From Purshia tridentata (taxonomy: Eukaryota > Streptophyta > Magnoliopsida > Rosales > Rosaceae), in contig QANT01004070.1 of assembly GCA_003254885.1 (NCBI GenBank), positions 1-64,000 on the forward strand: DNA of 64,000 nt, given 5' to 3'. The notes beneath the pieces are model-generated. The model made no database searches and was not told where the DNA came from. It worked only from the letters and a program-made list of their open reading frames with translations. Below, piece by piece: positions 12,335 through 23,762 of this stretch (position 1 is the stretch's first letter; every line of letters starts with the position of its first letter). The translations under genes were made by a program, and so were the position numbers.

Positions 12335-12599
12335 CACGTGTAAACATCTCAAGCCCACTTCCACCGACACTAAGGTTCTTTTTTTTTTCTATTGACACTA
12401 AGGTTCTTTACAGTTAATAAAAATAAATAATCAGGGAGGGACATGGAACATCGAGGTTTCGCCACGTGGATAACTCCCTTGGCAAGAAATCGAAGTTGGT
12501 GAGCCAACGTTATTTAGAATCTGAAATTCTGGACAGTGTCGAGAGAGATTCTACCACGTACATGGGGGAAGGAGCCTCCTGTTATTAGTCGTACACGTG
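12335..12599. promoter_or_regulatory. Cluster of G-box/ABRE-type ACGT motifs
   Basis: Three CACGTG cores (12335-12340, the full palindrome CCACGTGG at 12462-12469, and 12594-12599) plus a CCACGTAC site near 12554 fall within 265 bp. Dense ACGT cores are typical of ABA- or light-responsive promoters. The nearest gene starts are 3 kb (raffinose synthase) and 5 kb (BC10-like) away, so this may be a distal control region or the promoter of an unseen transcript. Confidence 0.4.
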
Positions 12600-12776
12600 T
12601 GGTTAGAAAAGTAACTAAGAGGAAGCTGCGTTTTGCAAACTCACTTTAAAAAAAAGTGATTCTAATATTCGCATTCATCCTATTCATCCTATCTCAACCT
12701 TTCGGATTCGAATATCCTGCTATAATTTTGTGTTGTATTATTAATCTAGATAGATGATTTTGGAGGTAGATAAAAG

Positions 12777-13264
12777 CATGCAACCATCTCGAGGTCAAAC
12801 TTAAAATGTTTTTATATATTATATTAGATTTAAGTAATGAATAATGAAAACTACTCTGGTTTGATGATTCACTTTAGAGTTTAGACTCATAAAATTTCAA
12901 ACTAAATCCTGTTAGTTTAATAATAAAAAACGTATAAATATAAATACTCCCAAGAAGTGTAACAAATCGATATATTATTGCACTTACACATTTTTAATTT
13001 ATAGAATACAAATAATAACAAAAATCAGATAAAATAAAACTAGTGAAAATCGATCCGAATATTCCTAATCCTCTCACTTTTAAAAGTTTCACTCACTTTT
13101 GTCTATTTGAGTGAGCAAATAAGTTGGTTTGAAAGAAGATAGAGAAAGGGTAAGCAAATGAAGAAGGGGCATGTGGCAGTCCTTTGCTTTGGTATTCTAT
13201 GAGTCGGAAATGGGGGAGCAGTCAGCAGTGCTACATGCACATGCCTTGTCGGTGCACTCATGCA
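12777..13264. promoter_or_regulatory. RY (CATGCA) seed-type motifs
   Basis: CATGCA occurs at 12777-12782, 13234-13239 and 13259-13264. RY elements are bound by B3 factors such as ABI3 and FUS3 in seed-maturation promoters. They lie next to the G-box cluster, the usual partner in such promoters. Chance occurrence cannot be excluded for 6-mers. Confidence 0.3.
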
Positions 13265-14329
13265 ACGCACGCAACCATTGAGATTAGCTTATAGCTTTTA
13301 ATTAGATAAGACTTTTTGTGTGCCGGTGAGAGGAGGAAATTGGAAAAAAAACATTCATATTACGTGTCTGGTTCTTGATAACTCATCTTATAAATATGGT
13401 TGGTCTCTGTGTGTTATTTATGGGTTGGGTATATTAGTTAAGTGGATAAGAAATATTATAAGTACAATGACTAATTCACTATCACTTAATGGTCTGGTCA
13501 CTCACCATTCAACAAATCGACGCTTTATCTTTTTCCAAGTCAAAACAAATCGCTCTAGATCGACGAAACCTAAGCACAAAGCCACGGACCAAATCCAGAA
13601 TATCCATTACATTCACCTTTTTTTAAAAATACTTCTTAAATCTAAATGGCCACCAACACTCGAGCCTCATATTATAATCATTAATCACGTCGAAAAGGGC
13701 AGGTTGAGGTTAGATTATTAGCTGGCACATGGCAGGCCCATCAAACATTGCCCATTGTGTTGTGGTCATAGCCCAAGTCTGAAGTCACAAGGTCTAAACT
13801 CTAAACCCAGACCGTGGCCCATTGCGTTGAGGCTACCTCACTGAACCCCCAGTCTAAAGGTTCAAGCTGCCAATAGGGAGCTTTGCAGTACCTACTTTGG
13901 TCTTTAGTGATATACTTATATAATCAAGGACAAGGCTCCTGAAGAGTGAAGACAAAGTGTTGACAGATGAGCTAGAATACAACGATTCATGATTCCATAG
14001 TGGAGAAACAGACTTACAATGATTTCTTTTTATTTTATAATTTTTTTTTAATACAAATACATCTACTACATCCCCACAAAATTTACACTTTTTTTTTTTT
14101 TCCTCTCATTGCAAATCTCATGAATATTTCTAATATGGATCAAGACCATCCGGTTTAGCTAACTGTACCATAGTCAGAACTTAGTCGTGGCCTTATGTAA
14201 GCTCCAGTGCAGTCTGACAAACAGAAAACATAATCATATAGTATAGAATAGAGCAAAGCAAATGAACATTGTCAGTTTAGAAAAAAATCATGAACATTCC
14301 CAGTCCCCAGTCCCCACTACAGGGGAGAT

Positions 14330-17300
14330 CTACATATGAAATCTGAAACTTACTGTGTTAAGAAGCCTGAGAGCAGCAGGCCGGGTAAATTTTCTCGCAA
14401 AAAGAAAGCACGGAGATGGTTTTCCCTTGCTACTACACCATTCTTTTCGGTATTCAGTCTCATAGTAGATATTATCTATGCCCTGAAAGAGTCATCAGAT
14501 TTGTTTGCATGGTTTTACTACCTTTGACAAAAGTAAAAAATAATGCTACATTCAATTGATTCCGATAACCAGTGTAACTTAACTTTCCAAATCAGTCTCC
14601 AAAGCTAATACTGAATTCAAATGAAAATCAGGGAAAATCTCTACAGATCTCAAAGACTAAATTTAAAGCATTGCATGAGTGTAAAAGTTTGGAAGCTTGT
14701 AGAATGACGACATTTGGATTCCATTGGTTTCAGAAAAATCAAAGAAAGGAGATTATTGTTCTTATTAAATGACAATATTAACTTATCATAGGGTTTCTTC
14801 TAAAAAATCAAAGAAGGGTTGCTGTCACATCAAAAGTGCACATACCTTTATAGATTTAATAAGCATGGGAGTGGCATCAGAATATTTGTAAGTCATAGGG
14901 TGCCATCCACGGCGTTCACGGTCTTTGGAGGATGATACATCCCATGATGAGTGTGTCAGTGATCTACGTGTGATTTCTCCTTCAAGGCCTTCTTGCTGAA
15001 ATTTAAAATGTAGCTTCTTTAGAGACCCAAACTTATGAAGGTATAAGAGCTTCCTGTCACTAATGTTTTAGCTTTCCAAAGGAAAAAATAGTGGAGAGAG
15101 AGAGCAAGGAGAACTAAAAGCACTTCTGAATGGATTCCCATATAACTTTTATGCAATTGAAGCCTCAATCTGCCTATGAATACCTTCCTCCTTATACACC
15201 AACACTTTGATGGTTTCAGAAATGCCTTTCATCATTTATCATAATGTGGAACAGTTTCAGCCTTGGTGAAGAACCAAGTTCATTTTTCTTTCGAAAAAAC
15301 AAGGCTCACAATAGTTAGACAAGAAGTTATCTTACAGCCAGTAAAGTCTGAACATAATGCTCGTCTGGTATGCAATTGTGCTCCTTCCATCCCTCAGCCG
15401 GCTGCAAATTACAGAAAATTTTTAAAACACTGTGCCTGAAATATTCATTAGTCTTACTTTGAATTTTTCTGTGAATTCAGATAGTAAAGATAATAAATAG
15501 AGCAGGAAAATGCATTTGATATTTCATAAATTGTTAGTATTGATGCCCGACTACTTTGATGGGAAAGCTGATGTGGTAATTGAATTAATAATTTAAAAAA
15601 TGAAAGAGAGAACTTACAAGGGGACGGTCCCGCCAAAACTCAGGTAGTGACTTCCTCTGCATGATACATACATAGAACAGGTAAAATACAAGAAAAAAGG
15701 CCAAGCCTAACAATAATTTTAAAAATTAACTAGATAAGAAATATTTGAAGGGGGGAAAAAAGAGTGATGTTTTAAATGGTAAAAAACTAAACATGGGTAC
15801 AAAATCATTATTAAGAATCCTGTGGAAGCTAAGGAAACTAAATCAGTAACAAAGCTAATCATTCAGAGCATATGTCTTTCCAGCGTGGAGTAAATCTTTC
15901 ATGTTCAGTTTGAGGAAGTCCGGGCACAAGTGAATTTAGTTAAACTTTAAAGTGAAGAAAGATTAAAAAGTACAATATGCCAACCTTTCTAGTTGATCAA
16001 ACTCACCATCTTTCTGAAATATAAATATTCAAATAACTATATATATAAATATGATATATTATGGATTATCTCACAAAGATACTATGTAAAAGGAATAACT
16101 GATCAGTCTTTAACATTATCTCTATCAAATAGTCAGTCAATGATTTAAAAACAAGTTACCTTGCAATGCCATTGGAACATAGGGAAGACTGTATTGTCTT
16201 TCACTACGACCTCTGCATGCTTCCTGGTCAAAACAGCCCACTGCAACAACAAAAAGCAGAAGACAGAATAAGATGATCTGAAGAAGAGTCACAGAAAAGA
16301 AAATAAAAGGCATTTTTTAGGTTTCTTTCAAGTATTGCACTGAAATTGAAGAGACAATTAATCCATCAAACTGAAGCCCTACCTGAGATCCTTTTCTCCA
16401 ATTATGAACAGGAATAACAGGATCCATTTTTGGATTATAACGGCCCTCTTTTGTATCGGCAAAGCTGCTTCCACAAGTTATGAGTTAAATTTACTTTAAA
16501 AACTGAACATCATAAAAATTATATGAATATATAACATTCGATGACATAGTTCACAAATCTATAGTGATAACACGAAGTAATCCATATTCAAAATGGATGC
16601 ACATCGAGATGCAGCTTTCAATATACATAATAATAAATATCTGAGTTGGTCCATTCACCTGTCTACAAAACTGGTTCTTGTTGACATGACATAGTCATAT
16701 ATATAGCTGAAATTGTAAAGGGGGATGCAGCTGAAAGGAGATCAAGTAACTGAAATATTGTTAGATAAAACAACAAACACAAATTTTTTAATCGAATACC
16801 GAAAAAGAAACTAGCAGAAATCAATTTATATACGTCACTGCAGACTAGGGGAAAAAATAATCAAGCCAATCTTCACCTATCAGAAAGAAAAGCAAAGCGT
16901 TGATTAAGAGGATCCTCAAGTGCATGCTTGAGCAATATACGCTCTGCCTTAATCATGGTTGCTTCTCCCCAATCTACCTGGTATAGAACACACGAAATAA
17001 ATATAACAACCCCGATAAAATTCACTACAAGAAATCACATTTGCTTACAAAATTAAAATTGAAGTTTTCTCAATTGAGAATTCATGTTAGGAAATTGAAT
17101 CCCACCTGTATACTATCGTTGACTTGACGATTCAGGAAATAAACCGATCTTGTGGTGGCCCTGTTGAACAGGAACCCAGGCCTAGAATGAACATAAATTG
17201 AAAACCTACTATCACCTCCCTGCAAAAAACATAACAAAATTGCTTCTTTCACATCTCTATCTATAACTGCATTACTCTTAACTAACCACGCAATAAACAC

Positions 17301-17586
17301 AATTAAGTCGAACAAAACAAGTAAATAATTAATAAATTACCTGAAAGAAAGCATCCCAGAGAATATCCAAAGGAAGGCGATTGCGCGCAATGAACAAAAA
17401 AGCGATCTTGGGGCGTTGATCAGTGAGCTGAGAACGCAAGGAAGCGAGCGTCAAAATCCGACTGTACTGAGTGTGCATCAATAACAACAATGTCCCGAAG
17501 CTGAAGCTCATCAAAAGCGCAAGGAACAGCTTCCTCTTCCATTTGTACTGTGATTTTTGCCCAAGCGGACCGACCTTCCGCTTCAT
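14330..17586 (-). CDS. BC10-type glycosyltransferase (core-2/I-branching family, GT14-related)
   Basis: Ten exons (17586-17341, 17219-17106, 16977-16877, 16730-16659, 16464-16383, 16240-16160, 15656-15618, 15401-15336, 14995-14846, 14482-14330) join in frame to about 367 residues. It is a type II membrane protein: a basic N-terminus, then one hydrophobic segment at about residues 20-37, then a Golgi-lumen catalytic domain. Conserved family blocks include KIAFLFIARNRLPLD, RFSIYVHSRPGF, WGEATMIKAERILL, FAFLSDSCIPLYNF, RKHAEVVVKDNTVFP, EHNCIPDEHYVQT, LTHSSWD, GWHPMTYKYSDAT and PSPCFLFARKFTRPAALRLL. Rice BC10 of this family affects cell-wall and arabinogalactan-protein glycosylation; the acceptor here is unknown. 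The last codons after LRLLN read over a good splice donor (CA|GTAAGT), so a further 3' exon is possible. An overlapping out-of-frame upstream ATG lies 28 nt before the start. Confidence 0.9.
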
Positions 17587-17614
17587 CTAGCTTCTGGGTT
17601 CTTGGCTCTTGCAT
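17420..17614 (-). other. Overlapping upstream open frame of the BC10-like gene
   Basis: An ATG at 17614 opens a 64-codon frame that overlaps the main start at 17586 in a different frame. Both ATGs have T at -3, so both contexts are weak. If the transcript begins upstream of 17614, this frame could lower translation of the enzyme. It is probably regulatory rather than a protein gene. Confidence 0.4.
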
Positions 17615-18419
17615 TCACCACCTCTTAAAGAGCTTAGCTTTTTTAGGGCTTAAGCGAGCTTAAGTAGTAGAGCGCAAGCTGAAGCTGCTCATCAACCTCA
17701 TCATCAGTTCTTTCACGTGAAAATCAGAACCAGATCCGTGGAAAGTGAGAATTCGAGCTTCGAAGACTTGGAAATTTTACTGAAATTCTCGTGGTGGAGG
17801 ATTTTTAGTGGCACGAGACTGAAGCTTAAGCTTAAAGATTAAAGACGGAGAAGAGAATAATCAAGCAATGCTGAGTGGGCTTTGCAAGTGGCAATGGCAG
17901 GTGGGATTTCCATTTTTTTCATTTTCTGGGTGCTCTTCTTTAAAGGTCGTTATCGTAAAGTTGTAATGTGTTTTCTCCAGTTGCGTGTGATTTTGGAGAT
18001 GGAATCCACTTTTAAGTTATTAATGATTGATCATCTATTTTAATGACTTTTTGTTACAGTTTGTGGACACAGATTGCTGGTTTGCTGAAATAATTTAAAA
18101 GTAGTTGAGATTTTTATTTTTGATAACTTATTTTAGGTGTTTCTGTAATTGGAAAATAAAATCATTTGCACAATTTGAACTAATTTATTGCTAGTTAATT
18201 ATTAGTCTAATAGTATATTTGGAGACATATTTAAAGTTCGAATTTTCTCAAAACTTTTTATTTAAAACTTAAAAAATATATATCATTGATTGAGAAAAAC
18301 ATCTACAATAAAACCACTAAGAACTAAGAAGTAATGTAAAAGTTAAATTTCTATGCTTTTCCTCCAAAAAAAAATTTGGTTTTCGAGTGTGGTACATACT
18401 CTATCCCATTAAGAAATAC
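17615..18419. other. Upstream region of the BC10-like gene
   Basis: Leader and promoter of the minus-strand glycosyltransferase gene, becoming AT-rich to the right. No other gene seen. Confidence 0.5.
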
Positions 18420-18422
18420 TTA

Positions 18423-18911
18423 GGGCACGTTTGGTTTATGGAATTGATTTCCCAGGAATTGATTTCCTATGCATTTTCCAGGGTAAAAGGAATGTAAGAT
18501 TTCTATTACTGTGTTTGGTAATACTAGGAAAGTAAACAAGAATTACCTGTTCATTTCCATTCTCATGTTTGGTAAGTGTAAGAATAAGAAATAAAAATAT
18601 AAGAAATAAAAATTATCTAATTTTCCAATTATATCATATATGAGTATAAAAAGAATATGTAATAAATGGTTGGCTAGGTTTGAAATTTTAAAAAATTGGT
18701 AAGGATAAATTTGTCTAAAAAATATGCAATAAATGTTTTCCCAAGAGGGGAAAACAAAACCCAAGCTTGAGCAAGGGTATCATTTTCCCCCCAATAGAGG
18801 CATCAGATTCCCTTCAGTTAGGAAACCATTTTCTTTCCCTGCACTTGCCAAACGTGGGAATGGAATTGATTTCTCATTCCCAGGCCACTAAAACTTGAAC
18901 CAAACGGGCCC
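18423..18911. mobile_element. Harbinger/Tourist-like MITE with TTA target duplication
   Basis: A 489-bp element flanked by TTA at 18420-18422 and 18912-18914. Left end GGGCACGTTTGGTTTATGG; complement of the right end GGGCCCGTTTGGTTCAAG. The inverted ends match at 13 of the first 14 positions. Subterminal words such as GGAATTGATTTC occur in both halves. This end sequence with a TTA duplication is typical of plant Tourist-like MITEs mobilised by PIF/Harbinger transposases. No transposase inside. Confidence 0.87.
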
Positions 18912-18914
18912 TTA

Positions 18915-20428
18915 GTACATCGATGGAAATAAGCTGTAAGAGATAACAAGACAAAAACTGTATTCATTTTCACAACGATTTTAAGCCAATCTATTTTATT
19001 TTATTTAAATATTTATTTAAAAAGATGCAACAACTTTCTCATTCTCACTTAAAATTTGGATTTTCTCTAAACAATTTTGTAAAAGAGTCAGTTTTAGATT
19101 ATGTTTTTTTCTTTCCATTTGATGCAAATTAGGTGTCATTTCTCAATTAGAGAATGATAATGATCGCAGTGAAATTTACACATGAACCTTGAAAATTGAA
19201 ATACAAGCAAAAGTGAAATAAATGATTAAAGAAAGTGGGAAATATAATAAAAGGAGTGTTTTTTGGTAGCCAATATAATAATTAACAACAGTTTAGTGAA
19301 GAGGATGATGGCTGGTGAGTGTTGACATTGAATGAAGCACAAGAACTACCAACCAAGAGTTGTTACAATCAATAATGATTTAATTTGGTGAGACTTCATA
19401 TGCAAAACTCATATTAGGCAGGTGTTGTATTGTCAAATGAAAGCTATTGTCCCTACCAATTTGAGCCATTAGCAAGGAAGTTGAAATTTATCAAGCAATG
19501 ATGTTGAACAAGATATTCCATATCTCGTTGCTGGAGAATCGTGAGACTATAGAGCATTTTCATATATTTCTGTTAGATCCATATGTTACTCAAAATATAA
19601 TAATAAAGATAAATAAATAAGTAACAAGAACAACTAATATATTCTATGTACTACCTAATACTTACTCAAATTTTAAATACAAATATTAGATGGTGGAAAA
19701 TAATTTCAATAATATTTTATTTTTGAGTTTTTCAGTGAATATAAATCAATTTCCACTTGTCTTGTTAAATTTTTTTAGTTATGTTATTTTATTCTTAACC
19801 ACATTCTTAAAATAGAAAATTACATTTAAATCAATAAAACATTTCAGTATTACATAATAGTTAACGTAAATTTTACTTTTCCATAAAGATTAATAGATTT
19901 TGAAACTATATCTCACTTTAGTCACTAAACTCAATTCATTTTTTATTAATGTAATTAACCTTTCTTAAAATGAGTAACGAATTTTGAATAATGGTAAGAA
20001 AATGAAATCATATATGATTATCATCATATTAAATTTGTGAGTACTGCTCAAAAAATGTCCTCAAGTGAGCAACACTACCATTTTGTTTAATTGATTTGCA
20101 CTCGATATGTGAGTGTAATTGGATTTAGTTTGTATTTTTTTTTTTCAAAAGTAGATGCACCGAAAAATATTTGTGGTCCTTTATTTAACTTAAAGACCCT
20201 TACTTATTTCCATGAGCCCTATAATTATCGGGCTGGGCTGGGCTAGATGGGCTGAACGGACCTCCTCAGTACTGGCTCAGGAAGGCGTTGCTGTATATAC
20301 CTGCATATGATATCACCAATCTAACCCGTTTTAGTTGCTAATGCAACGCCGTGGTCTTATATAACTGACAGTCCGACATAACCCTCGTCCCGAACTGGAC
20401 CAGTGAAGTTCAGCTCAAAGCCTTAAAA
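18915..20428. other. AT-rich intergenic DNA and SirB promoter
   Basis: No gene seen in the AT-rich main part. Near the right end are a tandem GGGCT run (20230-20244), resembling TGGGC-type site II elements found in promoters of housekeeping and organelle-protein genes, and a TATA-like TTATATAAC at about 20357-20365, some 65-70 bp before the proposed SirB start. Confidence 0.45.
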
Positions 20429-21841
20429 ATGTCGATTAGGTCGTTATGCACCTGCCCTCAATTTACCGTTAAAAGGTTGGAATTCCTCCATGTTTTTCTT
20501 CCAAATCTTCTTCACCTTTTGCGTGCATATATATATATATATAAGTATTTTGCTTCTCTTTATTTCGGGTATGAATGGCTTGTTTGCTCTGGTTTTGACG
20601 CAATTAAAGCTCCCCAGCAAGCGAAAGAGGAGCAAGCCCTAGCTGCGAAGTCCTCAGCTTTTCGAAATTGCAGAGAGACCCCTCCAGAAGTAGAAATTTA
20701 AGCATAAGGTCGCGTGGCAAAAACGGGAATGGAGGAGGATTCAGACAAAATCTTCACGGGGTCGGTGAGAGAGACGGTGTCATCATCGTCGATCATGGTT
20801 CGCGCCTTAAGGAATCGAATCTCATGCTAAGTAAGTAAGCTATCAAATATTTAGATTCTGGGTTACCTTAAAGTTTGGATTTTTAAGCTTGTGAATTTGA
20901 AGTTGAATAATATGATATGATTATGAATTTTCAGATGAGTTCGTGGCCATGTTTAGAGAGAGAACTGGGTACCCCATTGTGGAGCTTGCTCATATGGTAA
21001 AATAAATAAAAGCATATATTTCTCACTTTTTGGGTTTTGTTGCACATAAACAATGCATTTCTTGATTTTTGTTGAGAACGATATACTATGCATTTCTTGA
21101 TGCTCTTATGCTGGTGAAATTCGCATTATTTCTATAATAATTTTTCTACCATTAGGAGTTGGCAGAACCATCAATTCGGGATGCATTCAATTCATGTGTT
21201 CAACAAGGGGCCAATCGTGTTATTCTGAGCCCGTTTTTCCTCTTACCTGGAAGACATTGGAGCCAGGTAGCTCAGCATAATATGAATATTGTTATAATGG
21301 GCACAGTTGAATTTTGTTTTCAATGAGTTCTATATGAGTGATTAAGACAAAAATGGTAAAATGAGTTGGACTATGTGTTATTTCACAGGATATTCCATCC
21401 CTAACAGCTGAAGCTGCAACAGATCATCCTGGCGTGGCATATATAGTAACTGCACCTCTTGGCCTTCATCCACTACTTGTGGTATGACTACGGAGTTTCC
21501 TTATCTTTCTTTTCCTGGACATCAGACATTGTTTTCCTAAAGTTCTATTGGTGCTTAACTTGATGGTAGAATAGAATGTATTTATCATGGTTTTAGGAAC
21601 ATATAGATATAGGTAATAAGTTACAGGGATCTCCAACTAAGGGAGCTTGTGCTTGATATATTTCTGTGTCACTCAGTTTCATTCGTAAACCAATTATCAA
21701 TAGAATTGCATTCTAAGCTGAGGAGGTCTCTGGTTGCAGGATGTCGCGAATGACAGGATCAATCACTGCTTAAGCCATGTTGCTGGGGAAGTAGATCAGT
21801 GTGCTGTTTGTGTTGGAACAGGCAAATGCCGGTTCCATTGA
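20429..21841 (+). CDS. SIRB: Sirohydrochlorin ferrochelatase, chloroplastic (SirB)
   Basis: Six exons (20429-20475, 20610-20830, 20935-20996, 21156-21266, 21389-21481, 21740-21841) give about 211 residues. SirB inserts iron into sirohydrochlorin in plastids, the last step of siroheme synthesis for nitrite and sulfite reductases. The CbiX-type core is unmistakable: DGVIIVDHGSR with the metal-binding His, PIVELAHMELAEPSI, NRVILSPFFLLPGRHW with the second His, and DIPSLTAEAA. The C-terminus CAVCVGTGKC matches the Fe-S-cluster tail of plant SirB. The core frame has no ATG back to its stop at 20605. The model uses ATG 20429 (MSIRSLCTCPQFTVKR) spliced across a T-rich 134-bp intron into the Ser/Arg-rich transit peptide. 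This first exon is inferred only from frame and splice sites; the rest is firm. An AATAAA polyadenylation signal lies at 21943-21948. Confidence 0.87.
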
Positions 21842-22519
21842 TTTTGCGAGTGCACAGAAAAGTAGTATGGCGTAATTCGTAAGGAGCCAATTCAGCTTTA
21901 AAACCAGGAGATCCTGTAACTTGTCAAACCATATCAAGCATCAATAAATCGTGTGGTTGTGATTTACCATGCTTTGGAGGAGCAGGATTCCCAGAGCCAA
22001 CCCTAAATATCACATTCTGTTGTAGGCTATCATTTTGTAAAATATTTTCAATAATGTATTGTTTTTATTTGCAATAATATGAAAGGTGATTGCACAAATT
22101 CAGCCTACTGTAACTAGAAAATTGTCTCGGCACATGATAGCATGCTAACATGCACAAGAAATTTTGTACAATCCAATCACAGCAAGTGAAAATCGTAACC
22201 TCTTAGACACTATTCCGAATCCACAAGGTCACAATCCAGTTTCAATGAAAGCTGATGGGGATGTTCTTTCGTCTAGCACAGGATCCAATAGGCAAGGTCC
22301 AAACCCGAATTCAAGTGTGGCTTGTATATGAATTGTAATTGAATACTAATGGTCAATTGGAACAAATGTCACCGAGTTTCTGAGACATTTTTAGCATAAT
22401 TTATCTACATGGATTATAATCTATAAATTTTGCACAATCATCATTCTTATGGCTACTTTTAAAACTAAGCCCTATGTATTTTCAGTTCCATTCCATCACA
22501 CTATTTGTATATTTAATCT
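21842..22519. other. Convergent 3' region between SirB and the J-ferredoxin gene
   Basis: Contains 3' untranslated sequence of both genes. AATAAA at 21943-21948 suits SirB. No other gene seen. Confidence 0.5.
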
Positions 22520-23762
22520 CTAGTCCACCTTTTTGCCCCCAAAAGGCTTCTTCTGCCAATGCCAGAATCTTGAGAATCCTTCCATCCTTATTTTCCTGCT
22601 TGCGTCAGCTCGAGCCGTGGCTTGAGCAGGGGTTTCTTCTTCAACAGTCACACCTGCTGCAAGTTGGGCAATGAACAAGTCAGTGCAGAAGGTGTGAGCT
22701 ATACGCTAGTGGCCTATTCAACAACTGATAGCAATGAGGTGAAAGTTATTACAATTTCTTTGATGGTTAACGTTGCCAGCTCGCCATTTCAGTTGTTTAT
22801 TGAATGACTTAGCAGCCATGAAAACATTTGCAGGTCTTTCCCACCCTCCTCCAAATATGCCATGCCCTTCCTTTGGCTGAGGTTGAATCAGGAACTCAAG
22901 CACTGGCAATTCTTCTCTGTCCACCCAATGAATGCAGTTCACAGGGCATGAATCAACTGATACCTGTAAGTTCACTAATTACCCCTCCATCGACAATTTA
23001 ACACTGCTTTTGGACATGAACATGATGTTTCTAGCAAGAAGTGCAGAGCATGATAGCTTTACCTCAATCTTTTGTTCATCATCACCATATTGAACTTTAA
23101 CCCTTGCACATCCAAGAGCCTCATCAAATATGAAGGTGCTACTTGCATGGTGCACACACTCTCTGCAACCTGCCAGATATTCAAATGCCAAGGTAGAAAG
23201 CATGCGAACCAATATTTTGTATTAGATTGTGGTATTGTTGTTACTTATCAGTTTAGTTAGAGAAATGACCTATGCAAGCATTTTCATCAACAAACAAAGC
23301 TTGGGGTCTCAAAGGTCCCTTCCATGAACTGCAGCCTAAGCTTGAGCTGTTTCCTCCGAAACTTACTCTCATTTGACCAATGGAAGCATCATAATCCTTC
23401 CTGAGATTCTCTCTAATCAGAACCTTATAGGCTTCATTCAACTTGAGGGTATATTTATGGCCCTAGGAATTAGGACAAAATCAAACACCATCTTTAATGC
23501 AATCAAAGTATTGGATCGAATAATGAGAAAAAAATTAATGAATAGAGTTTACCTCTTGGCCTGCAACATCTGGGTGGTGTTTCTTTTGCAACTTCCTATA
23601 AGCTTCTTTGATTTGCTTGGCATTTGAATCAACAGCAACACCAAGCAATTCATAGTAATTCTTCCCCACAGTTGTTGCCTTCTTCCCTGCCTCTTTGTTA
23701 CAGCATCTGATTGCAGTGCATCCCTGCCTCCATCTTGGGAACAAATTCATTAATGACACCAT
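22520..23762 (-). CDS. J-domain protein with bacterial-type 4Fe-4S ferredoxin domain (plastid DJC76/77/82 type)
   Basis: Five exons (23762-23553, 23462-23270, 23169-23063, 22963-22753, 22656-22520) join in frame to about 285 residues. After a short N-terminus comes a J domain (YYELLGVAVDSNAKQIKEAY, then the HPD signature in KKHHPDVAG, residues about 35-100). A ferredoxin-like domain follows, with CIGCREC and, some 45 residues on, SCPVNCIHW, giving the cysteines for one 4Fe-4S cluster. The C-terminal part (PVLEFLIQPQPKEGHGIFGG) is also family-conserved. This J plus ferredoxin fusion is known only from photosynthetic organisms and is plastid-targeted in Arabidopsis. It probably passes clients to Hsp70 under redox control, which is inference. 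Exon 4 uses donor T|GTAATA; retention of that intron would stop at 22718 and lose the TVEEETPAQ tail. Confidence 0.88.

Larger units (their letters stand above)
10553..14329. other. Gene-poor AT-rich intergenic region
   Basis: No coding exon or RNA gene could be supported. Contents worth naming are a poly-T tract with one undetermined base (11655), a perfect 20-bp palindrome at 12047-12066, a cluster of G-box motifs at 12335-12599 and three RY motifs between 12777 and 13264. Short open frames here lack codon structure or recognisable domains. The right end should contain the 3' untranslated region of the BC10-like gene. Confidence 0.5.

Noticed and set aside
12123-12398. 91-codon open frame on the minus strand near the G-box cluster
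   Set aside because: No conserved motif or exon context; the G-boxes make a promoter reading more likely.
13320-13721. 133-codon open frame on the plus strand
   Set aside because: Begins with GTG, has low coding character, and no domain or splice partners were found.
20524-20543. AT run near the SirB start as a possible TATA box
   Set aside because: It lies downstream of the likely ATG, within the inferred first intron.
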